64,000 bases of DNA, from the NCBI GenBank assembly GCA_040752515.1, contig JBFMGQ010000006.1, positions 1 through 64,000 of the forward strand, written 5' to 3'. Each line of letters opens with the position of its first letter. Position 1 is the stretch's first letter. Origin of the DNA: Tenuifilum sp040752515 (GTDB taxonomy: Bacteria; Bacteroidota; Bacteroidia; Bacteroidales; Tenuifilaceae). The notes beneath the pieces are model-generated. The model was given only the letters and a program-made list of their open reading frames with translations. It had not been told where the DNA came from and ran no database searches. Shown here in pieces: positions 9,358 through 18,681 of this stretch. The translations under genes were made by a program, and so were the position numbers.

Positions 9358-9415
9358 GGTTCAGAGCATCCCGCTTACGGCGGGAGGGTCACAGGTTCGA
9401 TCCCTGTAGCTCCCA
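9358..9415 (+). pseudogene. tRNA-Val-like fragment, 5' part missing
   Basis: The sequence begins inside the D-loop (GGTTCAGAGC), has the same CTTACGG anticodon loop as the fragment at 8922, then a complete T-arm and 3' acceptor strand ending AGCTCCCA. There is no 5' acceptor strand or 5' D-stem. Bases 9358-9395 repeat 8932-8969 exactly. Confidence 0.78.
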
Positions 9416-9424
9416 CAAAGCGAT

Positions 9425-9451
9425 AAGCCCCGATAACATTCGGGGTTTATA
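9425..9451 (+). terminator. Probable terminator after the tRNA fragment
   Basis: Stem AAGCCCCGA / TCGGGGTTT (one G-T pair) with a short T-rich tail. It lies where transcription of the tRNA/GIY-YIG unit would end, before the convergent monooxygenase gene. Confidence 0.55.
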
Positions 9452-9461
9452 TTCAAGTCCT

Positions 9462-10541
9462 TTACCTTACGGCTAGGGCATATTCATTCTTAAGCTCGTA
9501 AAATAGTTCTTTTACGCTAACTATCTTGGTTGATAAAAATGCATTTGCACCGGCAAAGGCATATCCATTCTTTAAGTTTCCCTTAAAAGCATTATATAGA
9601 GCAGTAATAATGCAATATGGACTTGATGATATTTCGCAGGTTTTAATGCACTTGAACGGACATCGAATAGGTTGTTTAAATCCCTTTTTTACTTTTTCTA
9701 AAAAATCGTTACCAATAGCTCGGCCAGGCATTCCCACTGGACTTTGAATAATCTCAATATCTTCCTCTTTTGCATCGATATAAGCTTGCTTAAATGCTTC
9801 GGAAGCATCGCATTCCACTGTAGTAACAAAACGAGTTCCCATTTGAACACCCGATGCACCAAGTTTAATGAACTTATTTATATCATTTCCGGTATAAATA
9901 CCACCAGCAGCAATTACGGGAATAGGTTTACCTTGCTCATATTCAAACTCTTTTACAGCATCAATAACTTCGGGAACAAGTCGATCGAGCGAATAGTTTT
10001 CATCAGTTATATGATCGCGTTTAAAACCCAAATGTCCACCAGCTTTAGGCCCCTCCACAACAATAGCATCGGGCAAATATTTGAAATCGTTCAGCCACTT
10101 GCGGCAAATTAGCTTTGCAGCCCTTCCTGATGAAACAATTGGAACTAGTTTAGTAACACTTTTATTATCAAGGTATCCGGGCAAATCGAGAGGCAGCCCA
10201 GCCCCGCAAAAAATTACATCAACTTTTTGCTCAATGGCAGTTTTCACCATATCGTCATAGTTCGACATGGCCACCATAACATTTACACCAATTATACCAT
10301 TGGTTTTTTCTCGGGCCTTGCGGATTTCAACTTTTAAACCCTTAATGCTTGCAGCGATGTAATCATCTTCATGATTTTTATAGAGTAGCCCCAGCCCTGC
10401 ACTTGAGATAACACCAATTCCGCCTTCGTTAGCAACAGCTGCGGCCAAACCCGAAAGGGATACTCCAACGCCCATGCCACCTTGGACAACGGGAATTGTG
10501 GCAACCAAGTTGCCAATTCGTAAGGGGTTCATTTTTTCCAT
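9462..10541 (-). CDS. Nitronate monooxygenase (FMN-dependent)
   Basis: TIM-barrel flavoenzyme of the nitronate monooxygenase / 2-nitropropane dioxygenase family, 359 residues. Family features are the N-terminal VVQGGMGVGVSL, the glycine-rich phosphate-binding segments VIAAGGIYTG and GASGVQMGTRFV, and VVEGPKAGGHLG, whose histidine is the expected catalytic base. It would oxidise toxic alkyl nitronates such as propionate 3-nitronate. FabK enoyl reductases share the fold, but the AGGHLG region fits the monooxygenase. A second ATG three codons in is possible. It is separated from murF by about 150 bases and is likely its own unit. Confidence 0.85.
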   Translation of the reverse strand: MEKMNPLRIGNLVATIPVVQGGMGVGVSLSGLAAAVANEGGIGVISSAGLGLLYKNHEDDYIAASIKGLKVEIRKAREKTNGIIGVNVMVAMSNYDDMVKTAIEQKVDVIFCGAGLPLDLPGYLDNKSVTKLVPIVSSGRAAKLICRKWLNDFKYLPDAIVVEGPKAGGHLGFKRDHITDENYSLDRLVPEVIDAVKEFEYEQGKPIPVIAAGGIYTGNDINKFIKLGASGVQMGTRFVTTVECDASEAFKQAYIDAKEEDIEIIQSPVGMPGRAIGNDFLEKVKKGFKQPIRCPFKCIKTCEISSSPYCIITALYNAFKGNLKNGYAFAGANAFLSTKIVSVKELFYELKNEYALAVR

Positions 10542-10691
10542 ATATTTATGATTTTATGTTAAAACCCCAAACGTTCAGTTTATTTTATTTGTGTGAGGTA
10601 ATAATACAAAGAACGATAGATTAATCGATCTTATCGCCCTAATTCAGTTAATTTATTCCAAGAAAAGGTTAATAAAAGCTTTTGATATAAG

Positions 10692-11975
10692 CTAAAGCAC
10701 ATTTATTACCTGCTCGAGCTTTACACCACGAGAGCCCTTGACTAAAACAGTAGAGTTAGTTAAAGGATTACCCCTCAGATAATCAATACATTCCTGCACG
10801 GTATCAAAGTAATGAGAATGGTCCTTAAAATCTGCAAAGCCTTTACCTACAAGAATTATTTTATCAAAATTCATACTACTAGCAAGAGCCATTATTTTTT
10901 TGTGTTCATCGGCACTATACTCGCCCAATTCAAGCATTTCGCCAAGAATTACAACCTTGGAAGGGGAATTTAATTTTCCAAAATTTTTCAATGCATGCTC
11001 CATGCTCGATGGATTGGCGTTATATGCATCCATAATCACAGTGTTATTTTGTGTTTTTATTAGCTGGGAGCGATTATTCGATGGCACATACTTTTCGAAT
11101 GCATCAATAATAGAATTGATATCAACGCCAAAATAACGACCAACAGCATAGGCTGCCATTACATTCTCTACGTTATAGTTTCCTACTAAATTGGTTTGGA
11201 TCCTAACTTTCTTTTCTTTTTCTTTTATGGAAAGCGATAAAAAGGGATTTGTATTAGTTTCATCAATTATACAATCGTCAACAAAATTTGAGTACGGTAT
11301 TGTGTTCTGAGCCTGGTATCTATTTAAAAGATCAATAAGTATGGGGTTCTGATGATTATAAAAGATAGCCCCCCCTTTTGATACTAGATATTTGTATAGT
11401 TCACCCTTAGTGTTTTTAACACCTTCAAAACCACCGAAACCGCCAAGATGAGCTCTTCCTATATTGGTAATTAAACCGAAATCGGGTTCTGCAATTTGAC
11501 ATAGCTCATCAATATCACCCGGGTGATTTGCTCCCATTTCCACAATTGCAAACTCAACTTCAGGTGTTAGCGATAGTAAAGTTAAGGGAACTCCAATGTG
11601 GTTATTCAAATTACCAACTGTTGCTTTTGTCCTATACTTTTTCGAAAGAACAACAAATAACAATTCCTTAGTTGTGGTTTTGCCATTTGAACCTGTAATT
11701 GCTAAAATCTTTGCATTTAACCTTTGCCTATGGAAATTTGCAAGCTTTTGAAGAACTTGCAAAGAATTGTCGACCAACACGCAACCCTTGGCTAGGTAAT
11801 TAGCATTATCAATAACAGCCAATGCTGCTCCATTCTTTAAAGCATCGGCAGCAAAAGCGTTACCATCGTTATTCTCGCCTTTTAAAGCAAAAAATATTGA
11901 TCCCGCTTTAACATCGCGGCTATCGATGGTTACGTGAAATGAACTGGTGTAGTGTTTATAAATGTATTCAATCAT
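10692..11975 (-). CDS. murF: UDP-MurNAc-tripeptide-D-Ala-D-Ala ligase MurF
   Basis: Adds D-alanyl-D-alanine to UDP-MurNAc-tripeptide, the last cytoplasmic step of peptidoglycan precursor synthesis. 427 residues. The N-terminal substrate domain has TIDSRDVKAGSIFFAL, the central ATPase has AITGSNGKTTTKEL and VEMGANHPGDI, and the C-terminal domain has VIMDAYNANPSSM. The ATG at 11975 (MIEYIYKHY) is preferred over a start nine codons upstream, because that region is part of a bidirectional terminator. It is not in a mur cluster here. Confidence 0.94.
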   Translation of the reverse strand: MIEYIYKHYTSSFHVTIDSRDVKAGSIFFALKGENNDGNAFAADALKNGAALAVIDNANYLAKGCVLVDNSLQVLQKLANFHRQRLNAKILAITGSNGKTTTKELLFVVLSKKYRTKATVGNLNNHIGVPLTLLSLTPEVEFAIVEMGANHPGDIDELCQIAEPDFGLITNIGRAHLGGFGGFEGVKNTKGELYKYLVSKGGAIFYNHQNPILIDLLNRYQAQNTIPYSNFVDDCIIDETNTNPFLSLSIKEKEKKVRIQTNLVGNYNVENVMAAYAVGRYFGVDINSIIDAFEKYVPSNNRSQLIKTQNNTVIMDAYNANPSSMEHALKNFGKLNSPSKVVILGEMLELGEYSADEHKKIMALASSMNFDKIILVGKGFADFKDHSHYFDTVQECIDYLRGNPLTNSTVLVKGSRGVKLEQVINVL

Positions 11976-11991
11976 AGGTTTAGTATAAAAA

Positions 11992-12019
11992 GAAAACCTC
12001 ATAAATATATGAGGTTTTC
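11992..12019. terminator. Bidirectional terminator between gldJ and murF
   Basis: Perfect 12-base stem GAAAACCTCATA / TATGAGGTTTTC with a four-base loop, and T-rich runs leaving on both strands. It separates the gldJ transcript from murF, so murF needs its own promoter. Confidence 0.75.
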
Positions 12020-12042
12020 TTTTTATATTGTTACTAACTTAA

Positions 12043-13575
12043 CTAATTACCGCCAATTCGCTCACCGCGTTTTTTTGCTGATTGGGCACCAACAGCTTCC
12101 ATAGCGCACCGGAAGCCGATATCGTTGGTTGATGAAGCCTCATCGAGGAACCGACGAGTGCCTGGGCTTAGCCAGTAAGCCCTATCCTTCCACGAGCCGC
12201 CCTTGTATACCCTAACATGGTCGTTAATGAGTGTAGTCATGCCAACGTTCTTCTGTTGGGCATCACCTTGATAGTACATCCTGTCGGAGTTTTTCTCTTT
12301 AATAGTCTGTCCATCTCTGAAATCAAGGGTAGATGCAACATCACCATCCTTGTAGTTGATATAGTATGATTTATTGTAATTCTGGCGATTAGCTGCTTCT
12401 TCCTCGGTAACCTCGCGATATGGAATACGGCCCAAACTATCTTTTTTAGCATAATTGCCATCCAAGTCGTATGGGGTTTTGAAAACATTACCGCGGAATG
12501 GGCGTATTTCATCAACATCCTCAAAGCTTAAAGGACGATACACGTCGAGTACCCACTCGTTAACATTACCAGCCATGCAGTAGAGGCCATAATCGTTAGG
12601 CCAGTATGATTTCACAGGGCCAGGGAATGTATTTTCATCATTCAAATTACCAGCGAGCCCCATATAGTCGCCACGACCACGCACAAAGTTAGCCATCATT
12701 TGACCACGGACTTTTGACTCAGGATTTCGAACGTTATGGCCATTCCACGGGTAAATACGACGTTCAACCATACGTTCATCGTATGTGTTACCTACAAGGC
12801 CTGAAGCTGCAAATTCCCACTCGGCTTCGGTTGGGAGGCGATACTTGGGAAGCAAAATACCATCTTCAAAGCGAACGTGACGCCCTTCGGGTTTTTCAGG
12901 ATCAAGACTAGGTAAAAGTTTTTTTACGCGAGCATCGTACTGACCTGAAAGGTAAGCCTCAGTGCTAAAAGCATCAGCTCCTTTCTGAGCCAAATCAAAT
13001 TCTATAATGCCCTTATCAACCAAAAGGCGTTCATTTACCCTATCGGTGCGCCAAATGCAGTAATCGTTTGCTTGAAGCCAGTTAACGCCTACAACAGGAT
13101 AGTCGTTATAGGCAGGGTGCCTGAAATAGTCGGTTACAAAGGGTTCATTGTACCCTAGCGGTGACCGCCAAACAAGTGTGTCGGGTAAGGCATTCTTTAT
13201 AACCTGAGGATAGGTTGAGTAAACGCGTTTAATCCAGTGCAAGTACTCACGCCAATCGACGTTGCTAATTTCGGTTTCATCCATGTAGAATGATGTTACC
13301 GTTACCCTGCGGGGCTTGGCATTCCAGTCGTACATTACATCCTGTTCCACTCGTCCCATGGTAAACGTACCACCTTCAATAAATACCAAACCAGGGCCAG
13401 CTTCAGGTTGCCAGTTTTGAACTACCTCAAAACCGCCATTATCTGGACTGTTATATTCCCAACCGGTTTTTTCGGATGCGTTACTACCACCCCCTTTACC
13501 ACCAAACAAACCACAGGAGTTGAGACCAAAAACACCGGCTGATGCCAATAATAAGATTCTATACTTTAAGCTCAT
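12043..13575 (-). CDS. gldJ: T9SS/gliding-associated lipoprotein GldJ
   Basis: Lipoprotein with a sulfatase-modifying-factor (FGE/SUMF1) fold, 510 residues. The signal ends in lipobox LNSC. Family blocks include GLVFIEGGTFTMGRVEQDVM, SFYMDETEISNVDWREYL, NDYPVVGVNWLQANDYC and, at the end, VYKGGSWKDRAYWLSPGTRR. I call GldJ rather than the paralogue GldK because of the VMYDWN and ALPDTLVWRSPLGYNEP blocks, and because porU and porV are adjacent, as in Flavobacterium johnsoniae. The start is the ATG at 13575; the open frame extends 25 codons further without a signal sequence. gldK-gldN are not in this window. Confidence 0.82.
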   Translation of the reverse strand: MSLKYRILLLASAGVFGLNSCGLFGGKGGGSNASEKTGWEYNSPDNGGFEVVQNWQPEAGPGLVFIEGGTFTMGRVEQDVMYDWNAKPRRVTVTSFYMDETEISNVDWREYLHWIKRVYSTYPQVIKNALPDTLVWRSPLGYNEPFVTDYFRHPAYNDYPVVGVNWLQANDYCIWRTDRVNERLLVDKGIIEFDLAQKGADAFSTEAYLSGQYDARVKKLLPSLDPEKPEGRHVRFEDGILLPKYRLPTEAEWEFAASGLVGNTYDERMVERRIYPWNGHNVRNPESKVRGQMMANFVRGRGDYMGLAGNLNDENTFPGPVKSYWPNDYGLYCMAGNVNEWVLDVYRPLSFEDVDEIRPFRGNVFKTPYDLDGNYAKKDSLGRIPYREVTEEEAANRQNYNKSYYINYKDGDVASTLDFRDGQTIKEKNSDRMYYQGDAQQKNVGMTTLINDHVRVYKGGSWKDRAYWLSPGTRRFLDEASSTNDIGFRCAMEAVGAQSAKKRGERIGGN

Positions 13576-13607
13576 AGCTGTACGGATTTTCTCATTATAA
13601 TACAACT

Positions 13608-13615
13608 CAAATATA
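13608..13615 (-). promoter_or_regulatory. Candidate -7 box for gldJ
   Basis: On the minus strand this reads TATATTTG, matching TAnnTTTG, 32 bases before the gldJ start. No good -33 TTG is seen at the expected distance, so this is tentative. It lies in the 81-base gap after porP. Confidence 0.35.
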
Positions 13616-13656
13616 TAAATAATATTTTGTACCACACCTAAAATGTGCATAAAAAT

Positions 13657-14694
13657 TTAAAATTTTGGACATTTAATGTACCTAAATTTCTTTTTACCCC
13701 TTTTATACTCAAAATTCCAACCTAAGGTTACCTCATGCGATGAAGTTGGTAATCCCCTGAGTCCATACTGCATTATGCTGAAATCGTAACTGTAACCTAT
13801 TCGGAACATGTAATCGGCATAGCCTAAGGTAACAACAAAGGAGTGACTATTTAAACTCAAATTCTCTCTAAACCAAAGTCCTGCTACTGCCCAGTTCTTG
13901 GAGAGGTAAAAACCAACGTTCAACTGGTTAAAATTCAGCTGTTGTATGTAGATTATGTTGGGTGATAAAAGCAAAACCTCCTTGAAACGTTTCCACTTAT
14001 AAAGATTAAAATCGGCTCCAAGGTGGAATGTGTACTTGCGGGGTATATATGCCCTACCGCCAGAAAAACTAGCCTCAACGGGTTGAAGTATATGATGCAC
14101 AGCAAAACCTCCATAAAAATTCTCATAATCAGCAGCAACTCCTAAACCAATATCGTAATTCCATGTTGTATAGCCCACGGCATCGGCTCCACCGATTATA
14201 TTACCAGCCGGATCGATCATATCGGGGAAAACCAAACCTGAAAAACTCCGAGTACGAAAAATAGCGGAGGTTTGAAGTCCAAACCTTACATGTGAATTAT
14301 ACGTAGGTTGAATTCCATAGGAGTATATAAGATCGACTGTATTCCTCGAAAAAACTCCTTTCCCCTCGATATCGCTAATAATGTTTATACCAAAGCCGCT
14401 TCGACCGGAGGATTGCGAACGGCTACTACCCAAAGACCGTTTCCAGCTTGGCCCAAAATCAATCCTTCTATCAAAACTTACCCCAAAGGTTGAGTATGGC
14501 ATATCGATCATGGTCCACTGGTTGCGATATATAATTCCAAGCCTCATTTCCTTTGCTGCTCCAGCATAAGAGGGGTTTAACATGGTTGGATTAAAAAAAA
14601 CTTGTGAAAATACAGGATCTTGCCCTTGTGAATTCTCAAAACAGAGCAATAATACAAAAAGTAAAAAAGGGCTAATCCAACTCTTTAGCGTCAT
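13657..14694 (-). CDS. porP: PorP/SprF family type IX secretion membrane protein
   Basis: Outer-membrane beta-barrel protein of the PorP/SprF family, 345 residues. The signal peptide ends near SQGQDPVFSQ, followed by the family's opening FFNPTMLNPSYAGAA. The protein ends in aromatic-rich beta strands (GWNFEYKRGKKKF). PorP proteins help anchor T9SS substrates or motor parts at the cell surface, and many paralogues exist per genome, so its exact partner is uncertain. It lies upstream of gldJ on the same strand and is divergent from porU. Confidence 0.88.
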   Translation of the reverse strand: MTLKSWISPFLLFVLLLCFENSQGQDPVFSQVFFNPTMLNPSYAGAAKEMRLGIIYRNQWTMIDMPYSTFGVSFDRRIDFGPSWKRSLGSSRSQSSGRSGFGINIISDIEGKGVFSRNTVDLIYSYGIQPTYNSHVRFGLQTSAIFRTRSFSGLVFPDMIDPAGNIIGGADAVGYTTWNYDIGLGVAADYENFYGGFAVHHILQPVEASFSGGRAYIPRKYTFHLGADFNLYKWKRFKEVLLLSPNIIYIQQLNFNQLNVGFYLSKNWAVAGLWFRENLSLNSHSFVVTLGYADYMFRIGYSYDFSIMQYGLRGLPTSSHEVTLGWNFEYKRGKKKFRYIKCPKF

Positions 14695-14798
14695 CTAAAC
14701 CTATTTGTAATAATAACTAACTTTTATCGTTTTTTATTGTTAGAATCAAACGTAAAGGTAAAGCAAAGTTTTGTTTCTTTGCAACACATCAAAATATT

Positions 14799-17700
14799 AT
14801 GCGAACAGTTTTTTTCATCATATTATTAACATTTCAGTTCATTCACTCATTTTCACAAGAATTCCAAAGAATTCTTGAATGGGTCAAAATCGACGATAAA
14901 CAGGAAAACTACATTTGGTTCAAAGGCGAAGATTTTCCTGACCCTTTTAGCAAAACCCCATACTATACAGAATTAATCCCCATAACCGATAGTAAGGAGT
15001 ACAACGTTGAAATATTGCAGTATAAATGGGTGTCGCTTGAAAAAACTTTTGACATTGATATCGATGTAGCAGAAACAAATTCTACCGTATCTAATTTTAT
15101 AATTGGTGGAAAAAAGTTTCTTGCTTTCTCATTGCCTGCCTTAAGAAAAAATTCAATGGGGACTGTTGAAAAACTTGAATCGTTCTCATTTCGGATTAAG
15201 CCACACCCTTTACCTGGATCTATCCAGAAAATGAAAAATCAAGATATACCTTCAAATTCTATTCTTAGCAACGGAAAGTGGGTTAAGGTAGGCGTGGAAA
15301 AAAGTGGTATATACAGAATTGTTTTCGAAGATTTGATTAAGTATGGCTTTAGTAATCCTGAAAATATAAGTGTTTGGGGTAATGGAGGAAAACAGTTGCC
15401 CTATATGAATAGCCTAAATACCCTTGATGAATTGTCACCAATACCTATATATATATCGAAAGGGAACGATGGTATCTTTAATCAAGGCGATTACATTCTG
15501 TTTTATGCTCAAGGTCCGGAAACGTTAGCCTACAACCAAATAAATGATGCATGGAAGTGGGAGCAACACGGTTACACTAAAACCATATACTACTTTTTAA
15601 CAACCAGTCAACCACAAGCCATTATCAGTGATGCCGATACACCCCCAGAAGCCGAAAACTATTTAACAAATGCTTTTGACCACATAACAACCTTTGAGCG
15701 TAACGATACAAACCTGGTGAATTCAGGGCGGGAATGGTTTGGAGAAATTTTCGATCTGAAAACCACCTACAGCTATACGGTGCCAGTTCCTCTTCCCTTA
15801 AATAACTCGCCTTTTAAGGTTTGGATTAGAGCCGCCGCACGTTCTTCGTCACCGTCGAGTTTCTCTTTGGCTAACAATGGTTCACTAGGAAGTATAACAT
15901 TGGGTTCAGTGGTCATTGGCGATGAACTGGCCAATGTGGTTTCCGTAAACGAAAAAGTGTTTCTGGGTAACATTTCTGGCCAAAATGTTACGTTTGACCT
16001 TACCTACAATAAATCCAATTCAGGTTCTGTTGGATTTCTTGATTTTATATCTATCCAAACCCGCCACAGCTTATCGTACAACAACGCTCAACTAATTTTT
16101 CAGGACTTCCAATCGGTTGGAGCAGGTAAAATAACCAAGTTCAGTATTAGTAATGCAAACAGTTCGGTTCAGGTTTGGGATATCACTAAAATTAACGAGG
16201 CAAAAAAAATTAACACCACCTACTCCAATGGTACTATAACATTCAAACAACCCACCGATACTATTAAAACGTTTATTGCCTTTGAGCCCGATAAGGCATT
16301 CAACGTTACATCGTATGCTCCGGTTGCCAATCAAAATATCAGGGGTAGCGGTTTCTTTGATTACTTCATAGTAACACACCCGAGTTTTAAGAGTTACGCC
16401 GAAGAGATAGCGCAACTTCACCGGCAAAGGAGTAACCTTTCGGTTGCAGTTTACACAACCGACGAAGTGTACAACGAGTTTTCGGGTGGCAACCCCGATG
16501 TTGGGGCTATTCGTAACATGATGCGATACTTCTATAAATCGGCCATGTCGGACGAGGATAAGCCCAAATATCTACTTCTGTTTGGCGATGGTTCATTCGA
16601 TAATCTTTCCATCAAGCCAGGAAATACCAATTACGTGTTAACCTACCAATCGCCACGGTCGATAAACAGGGTTGAGTCGTTTGTATCGGACGACTTCTAT
16701 GGATTGCTCGATGACAACGAAGGCGAGGCATCCGGTTTTCTGGACATTGGAATAGGTCGCTTACCGGTTAACTCAACCGAGCAAGCAGCCAATGTTGTTG
16801 GCAAAATACGACGCTACTTGGAAAACGAGGATATTGACGATTGGCAAACCAGGCTGGTTTTTATTGGCGATGATGAGGACGGTAACGTTCACATGCAGGA
16901 TGCCAACACGCTCGCAAAGTACATTGAAACCAACTACCCTGCCTATAATATCAAAAAAATATTTTTTGATGCATACCAACAGGAGATTTTCTCGGGCGGT
17001 CAGCGTTACCCCGATGTTACAAGTGCTATCAACTCTGCTGTTAATGATGGGGCATTAGTTGTAAACTATACTGGCCATGGTAACGAACGTTGGCTTGCTC
17101 ACGAAAAGGTTTTAATGCTTAACGATGTCCTTTCTTGGAAAAATTCTAAACGTCTGCCTTTGTTTGTAACTGCAACCTGTGAGTTTAGCCGTTTCGACGA
17201 TTACCGCATGACCTCCACTGGGGAATGGATACTGCTTACCCCAGGCGGGGGTGCCGTAGCGTTACTTTCTACCACCCGACTGGTTTACTCAAGTCCTAAT
17301 TTCACCCTAAACTACAACTTTATTCAGCAACTATTTAATACCGATGCAAATGGCAACTATTTCCGGCTCGGCGATTTGGTTCGGATAACCAAGATACTTT
17401 CCGGAACTGGTTACAACAAGCGTAACTTTACTCTTTTGGGTGACCCTGCCCTAATGTTAAAATACCCGCAACACAATGCCATAATCACACATATAAACCA
17501 ACGCCCCATTACTGAACCCACCGACACGCTTAAAGCGCTCAATAAGGTAAACCTAAAAGGTATTATCGCCGATAATAACGGGATAAAAGTTGAGGGATTC
17601 AATGGGCTTGTTTCTGTAACCATTTACGACAAAGAGCGCGAAATAACCACTCTGGCAAACGATGGTGGCTCTCCCATGACTTTCAAAAGCCGCGAGAATG

Positions 17701-18551
17701 TCATTTTTAAGGGTAAGGCAACTGTTAAACAAGGCGATTTCAGTATCGATTTTACCGTACCAAAAGATATCAACTACTCCTACGGGCCTGGCAAGATAAG
17801 CATATTTGCAACTGATGGAGTGATTACTGCGTTGGGTGTTCACGATTCCATAGTGGTTGGGGGTATTGGTACACCCGAGAGTATCGATAGCCAAGGCCCA
17901 ACTATAAATATTTACCTAAACGACTCCAAGTTTACCAATGGCGGGATTTGTAACCCTAACCCATTGCTGCTGGTTTACCTTTCCGATTATAGTGGAATAA
18001 ACACAACCGGCACTGGCATTGGCCATGACCTTACTGCCATATTAACCTATCCAAATGGGGAAATTGAAAGCATCAACCTGAATAATTTTTACAAAGCAAA
18101 CACCGATGACTATACCCATGGGAAAGCAGCATACCAGCTCACCGCTTTAACTCCAGGTACATACACCGTTGAAGTAAAGGCTTGGGATACCTTTAATAAT
18201 AGCAATACTGGCTCAATAACTTTCAGGGTGATTGACCAAAATAAATTTGCGCTGGAAAACTTCTACTGTACTCCAAATCCTATAACCGATTTTACGCACT
18301 TTTACTTTGAGACTAACAGTAACCAGACAAATCTTGATATCAAAATTGATATATACAATGTTAACGGCACCCAGGTTGCCCAGCTGGTAAAAAAAGGCAT
18401 ATATGCCGAAGGCTATAGAATTGGCCCCTTTGAATGGAACGGGCGTAACCATAACGGAGCCAAACTTGCTAAAGGGGTTTACTTTGCTCGCATAATTGTT
18501 TCATCAGGTCAAGCGGAACAAGTAGCTACCACAAAATTGATTATTCTTTAA
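14799..18551 (+). CDS. porU: Type IX secretion system sortase PorU
   Basis: Surface cysteine protease (gingipain-like, peptidase C25) that removes the C-terminal signal of T9SS cargo and attaches A-LPS. 1250 residues. The signal peptide is residues 1-19 (LLTFQFIHSFSQ). The C25 domain spans roughly residues 530-890, with catalytic His760 in NYTGHGNERW and Cys794 in FVTATCEFSRFDDY. The last 90 or so residues form a T9SS-type C-terminal domain (FYCTPNPITDFTHFYF to LAKGVYFARI). It is followed by porV after about 130 bases, the usual functional pairing. Confidence 0.95.
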   Translation: MRTVFFIILLTFQFIHSFSQEFQRILEWVKIDDKQENYIWFKGEDFPDPFSKTPYYTELIPITDSKEYNVEILQYKWVSLEKTFDIDIDVAETNSTVSNFIIGGKKFLAFSLPALRKNSMGTVEKLESFSFRIKPHPLPGSIQKMKNQDIPSNSILSNGKWVKVGVEKSGIYRIVFEDLIKYGFSNPENISVWGNGGKQLPYMNSLNTLDELSPIPIYISKGNDGIFNQGDYILFYAQGPETLAYNQINDAWKWEQHGYTKTIYYFLTTSQPQAIISDADTPPEAENYLTNAFDHITTFERNDTNLVNSGREWFGEIFDLKTTYSYTVPVPLPLNNSPFKVWIRAAARSSSPSSFSLANNGSLGSITLGSVVIGDELANVVSVNEKVFLGNISGQNVTFDLTYNKSNSGSVGFLDFISIQTRHSLSYNNAQLIFQDFQSVGAGKITKFSISNANSSVQVWDITKINEAKKINTTYSNGTITFKQPTDTIKTFIAFEPDKAFNVTSYAPVANQNIRGSGFFDYFIVTHPSFKSYAEEIAQLHRQRSNLSVAVYTTDEVYNEFSGGNPDVGAIRNMMRYFYKSAMSDEDKPKYLLLFGDGSFDNLSIKPGNTNYVLTYQSPRSINRVESFVSDDFYGLLDDNEGEASGFLDIGIGRLPVNSTEQAANVVGKIRRYLENEDIDDWQTRLVFIGDDEDGNVHMQDANTLAKYIETNYPAYNIKKIFFDAYQQEIFSGGQRYPDVTSAINSAVNDGALVVNYTGHGNERWLAHEKVLMLNDVLSWKNSKRLPLFVTATCEFSRFDDYRMTSTGEWILLTPGGGAVALLSTTRLVYSSPNFTLNYNFIQQLFNTDANGNYFRLGDLVRITKILSGTGYNKRNFTLLGDPALMLKYPQHNAIITHINQRPITEPTDTLKALNKVNLKGIIADNNGIKVEGFNGLVSVTIYDKEREITTLANDGGSPMTFKSRENVIFKGKATVKQGDFSIDFTVPKDINYSYGPGKISIFATDGVITALGVHDSIVVGGIGTPESIDSQGPTINIYLNDSKFTNGGICNPNPLLLVYLSDYSGINTTGTGIGHDLTAILTYPNGEIESINLNNFYKANTDDYTHGKAAYQLTALTPGTYTVEVKAWDTFNNSNTGSITFRVIDQNKFALENFYCTPNPITDFTHFYFETNSNQTNLDIKIDIYNVNGTQVAQLVKKGIYAEGYRIGPFEWNGRNHNGAKLAKGVYFARIIVSSGQAEQVATTKLIIL

Positions 18552-18651
18552 CTCGTTGCTTTATATCTATTTTGCTATACAATTTTTATAGGCTTGATAA
18601 GAAACAATAATAAGGAAAATTCGACGTTAATGTTAGTTACGGTATAAATGT

Positions 18652-18659
18652 TATTTTTG
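18652..18659 (+). promoter_or_regulatory. Candidate -7 box for porV
   Basis: TATTTTTG matches TAnnTTTG and lies 23 bases before the porV ATG. The -33 region is weak (TGTTAG at 18631-18636). It suggests porV can be transcribed independently of porU. Confidence 0.4.
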
Positions 18660-18681
18660 CAAACTCATAATAGTTAAGTTG

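Noticed and set aside
12043..13575. Calling this gene gldK (porK)
   Set aside because: GldK normally precedes gldL, gldM and gldN, absent here, and the conserved blocks plus the porU-porV neighbourhood fit GldJ better.
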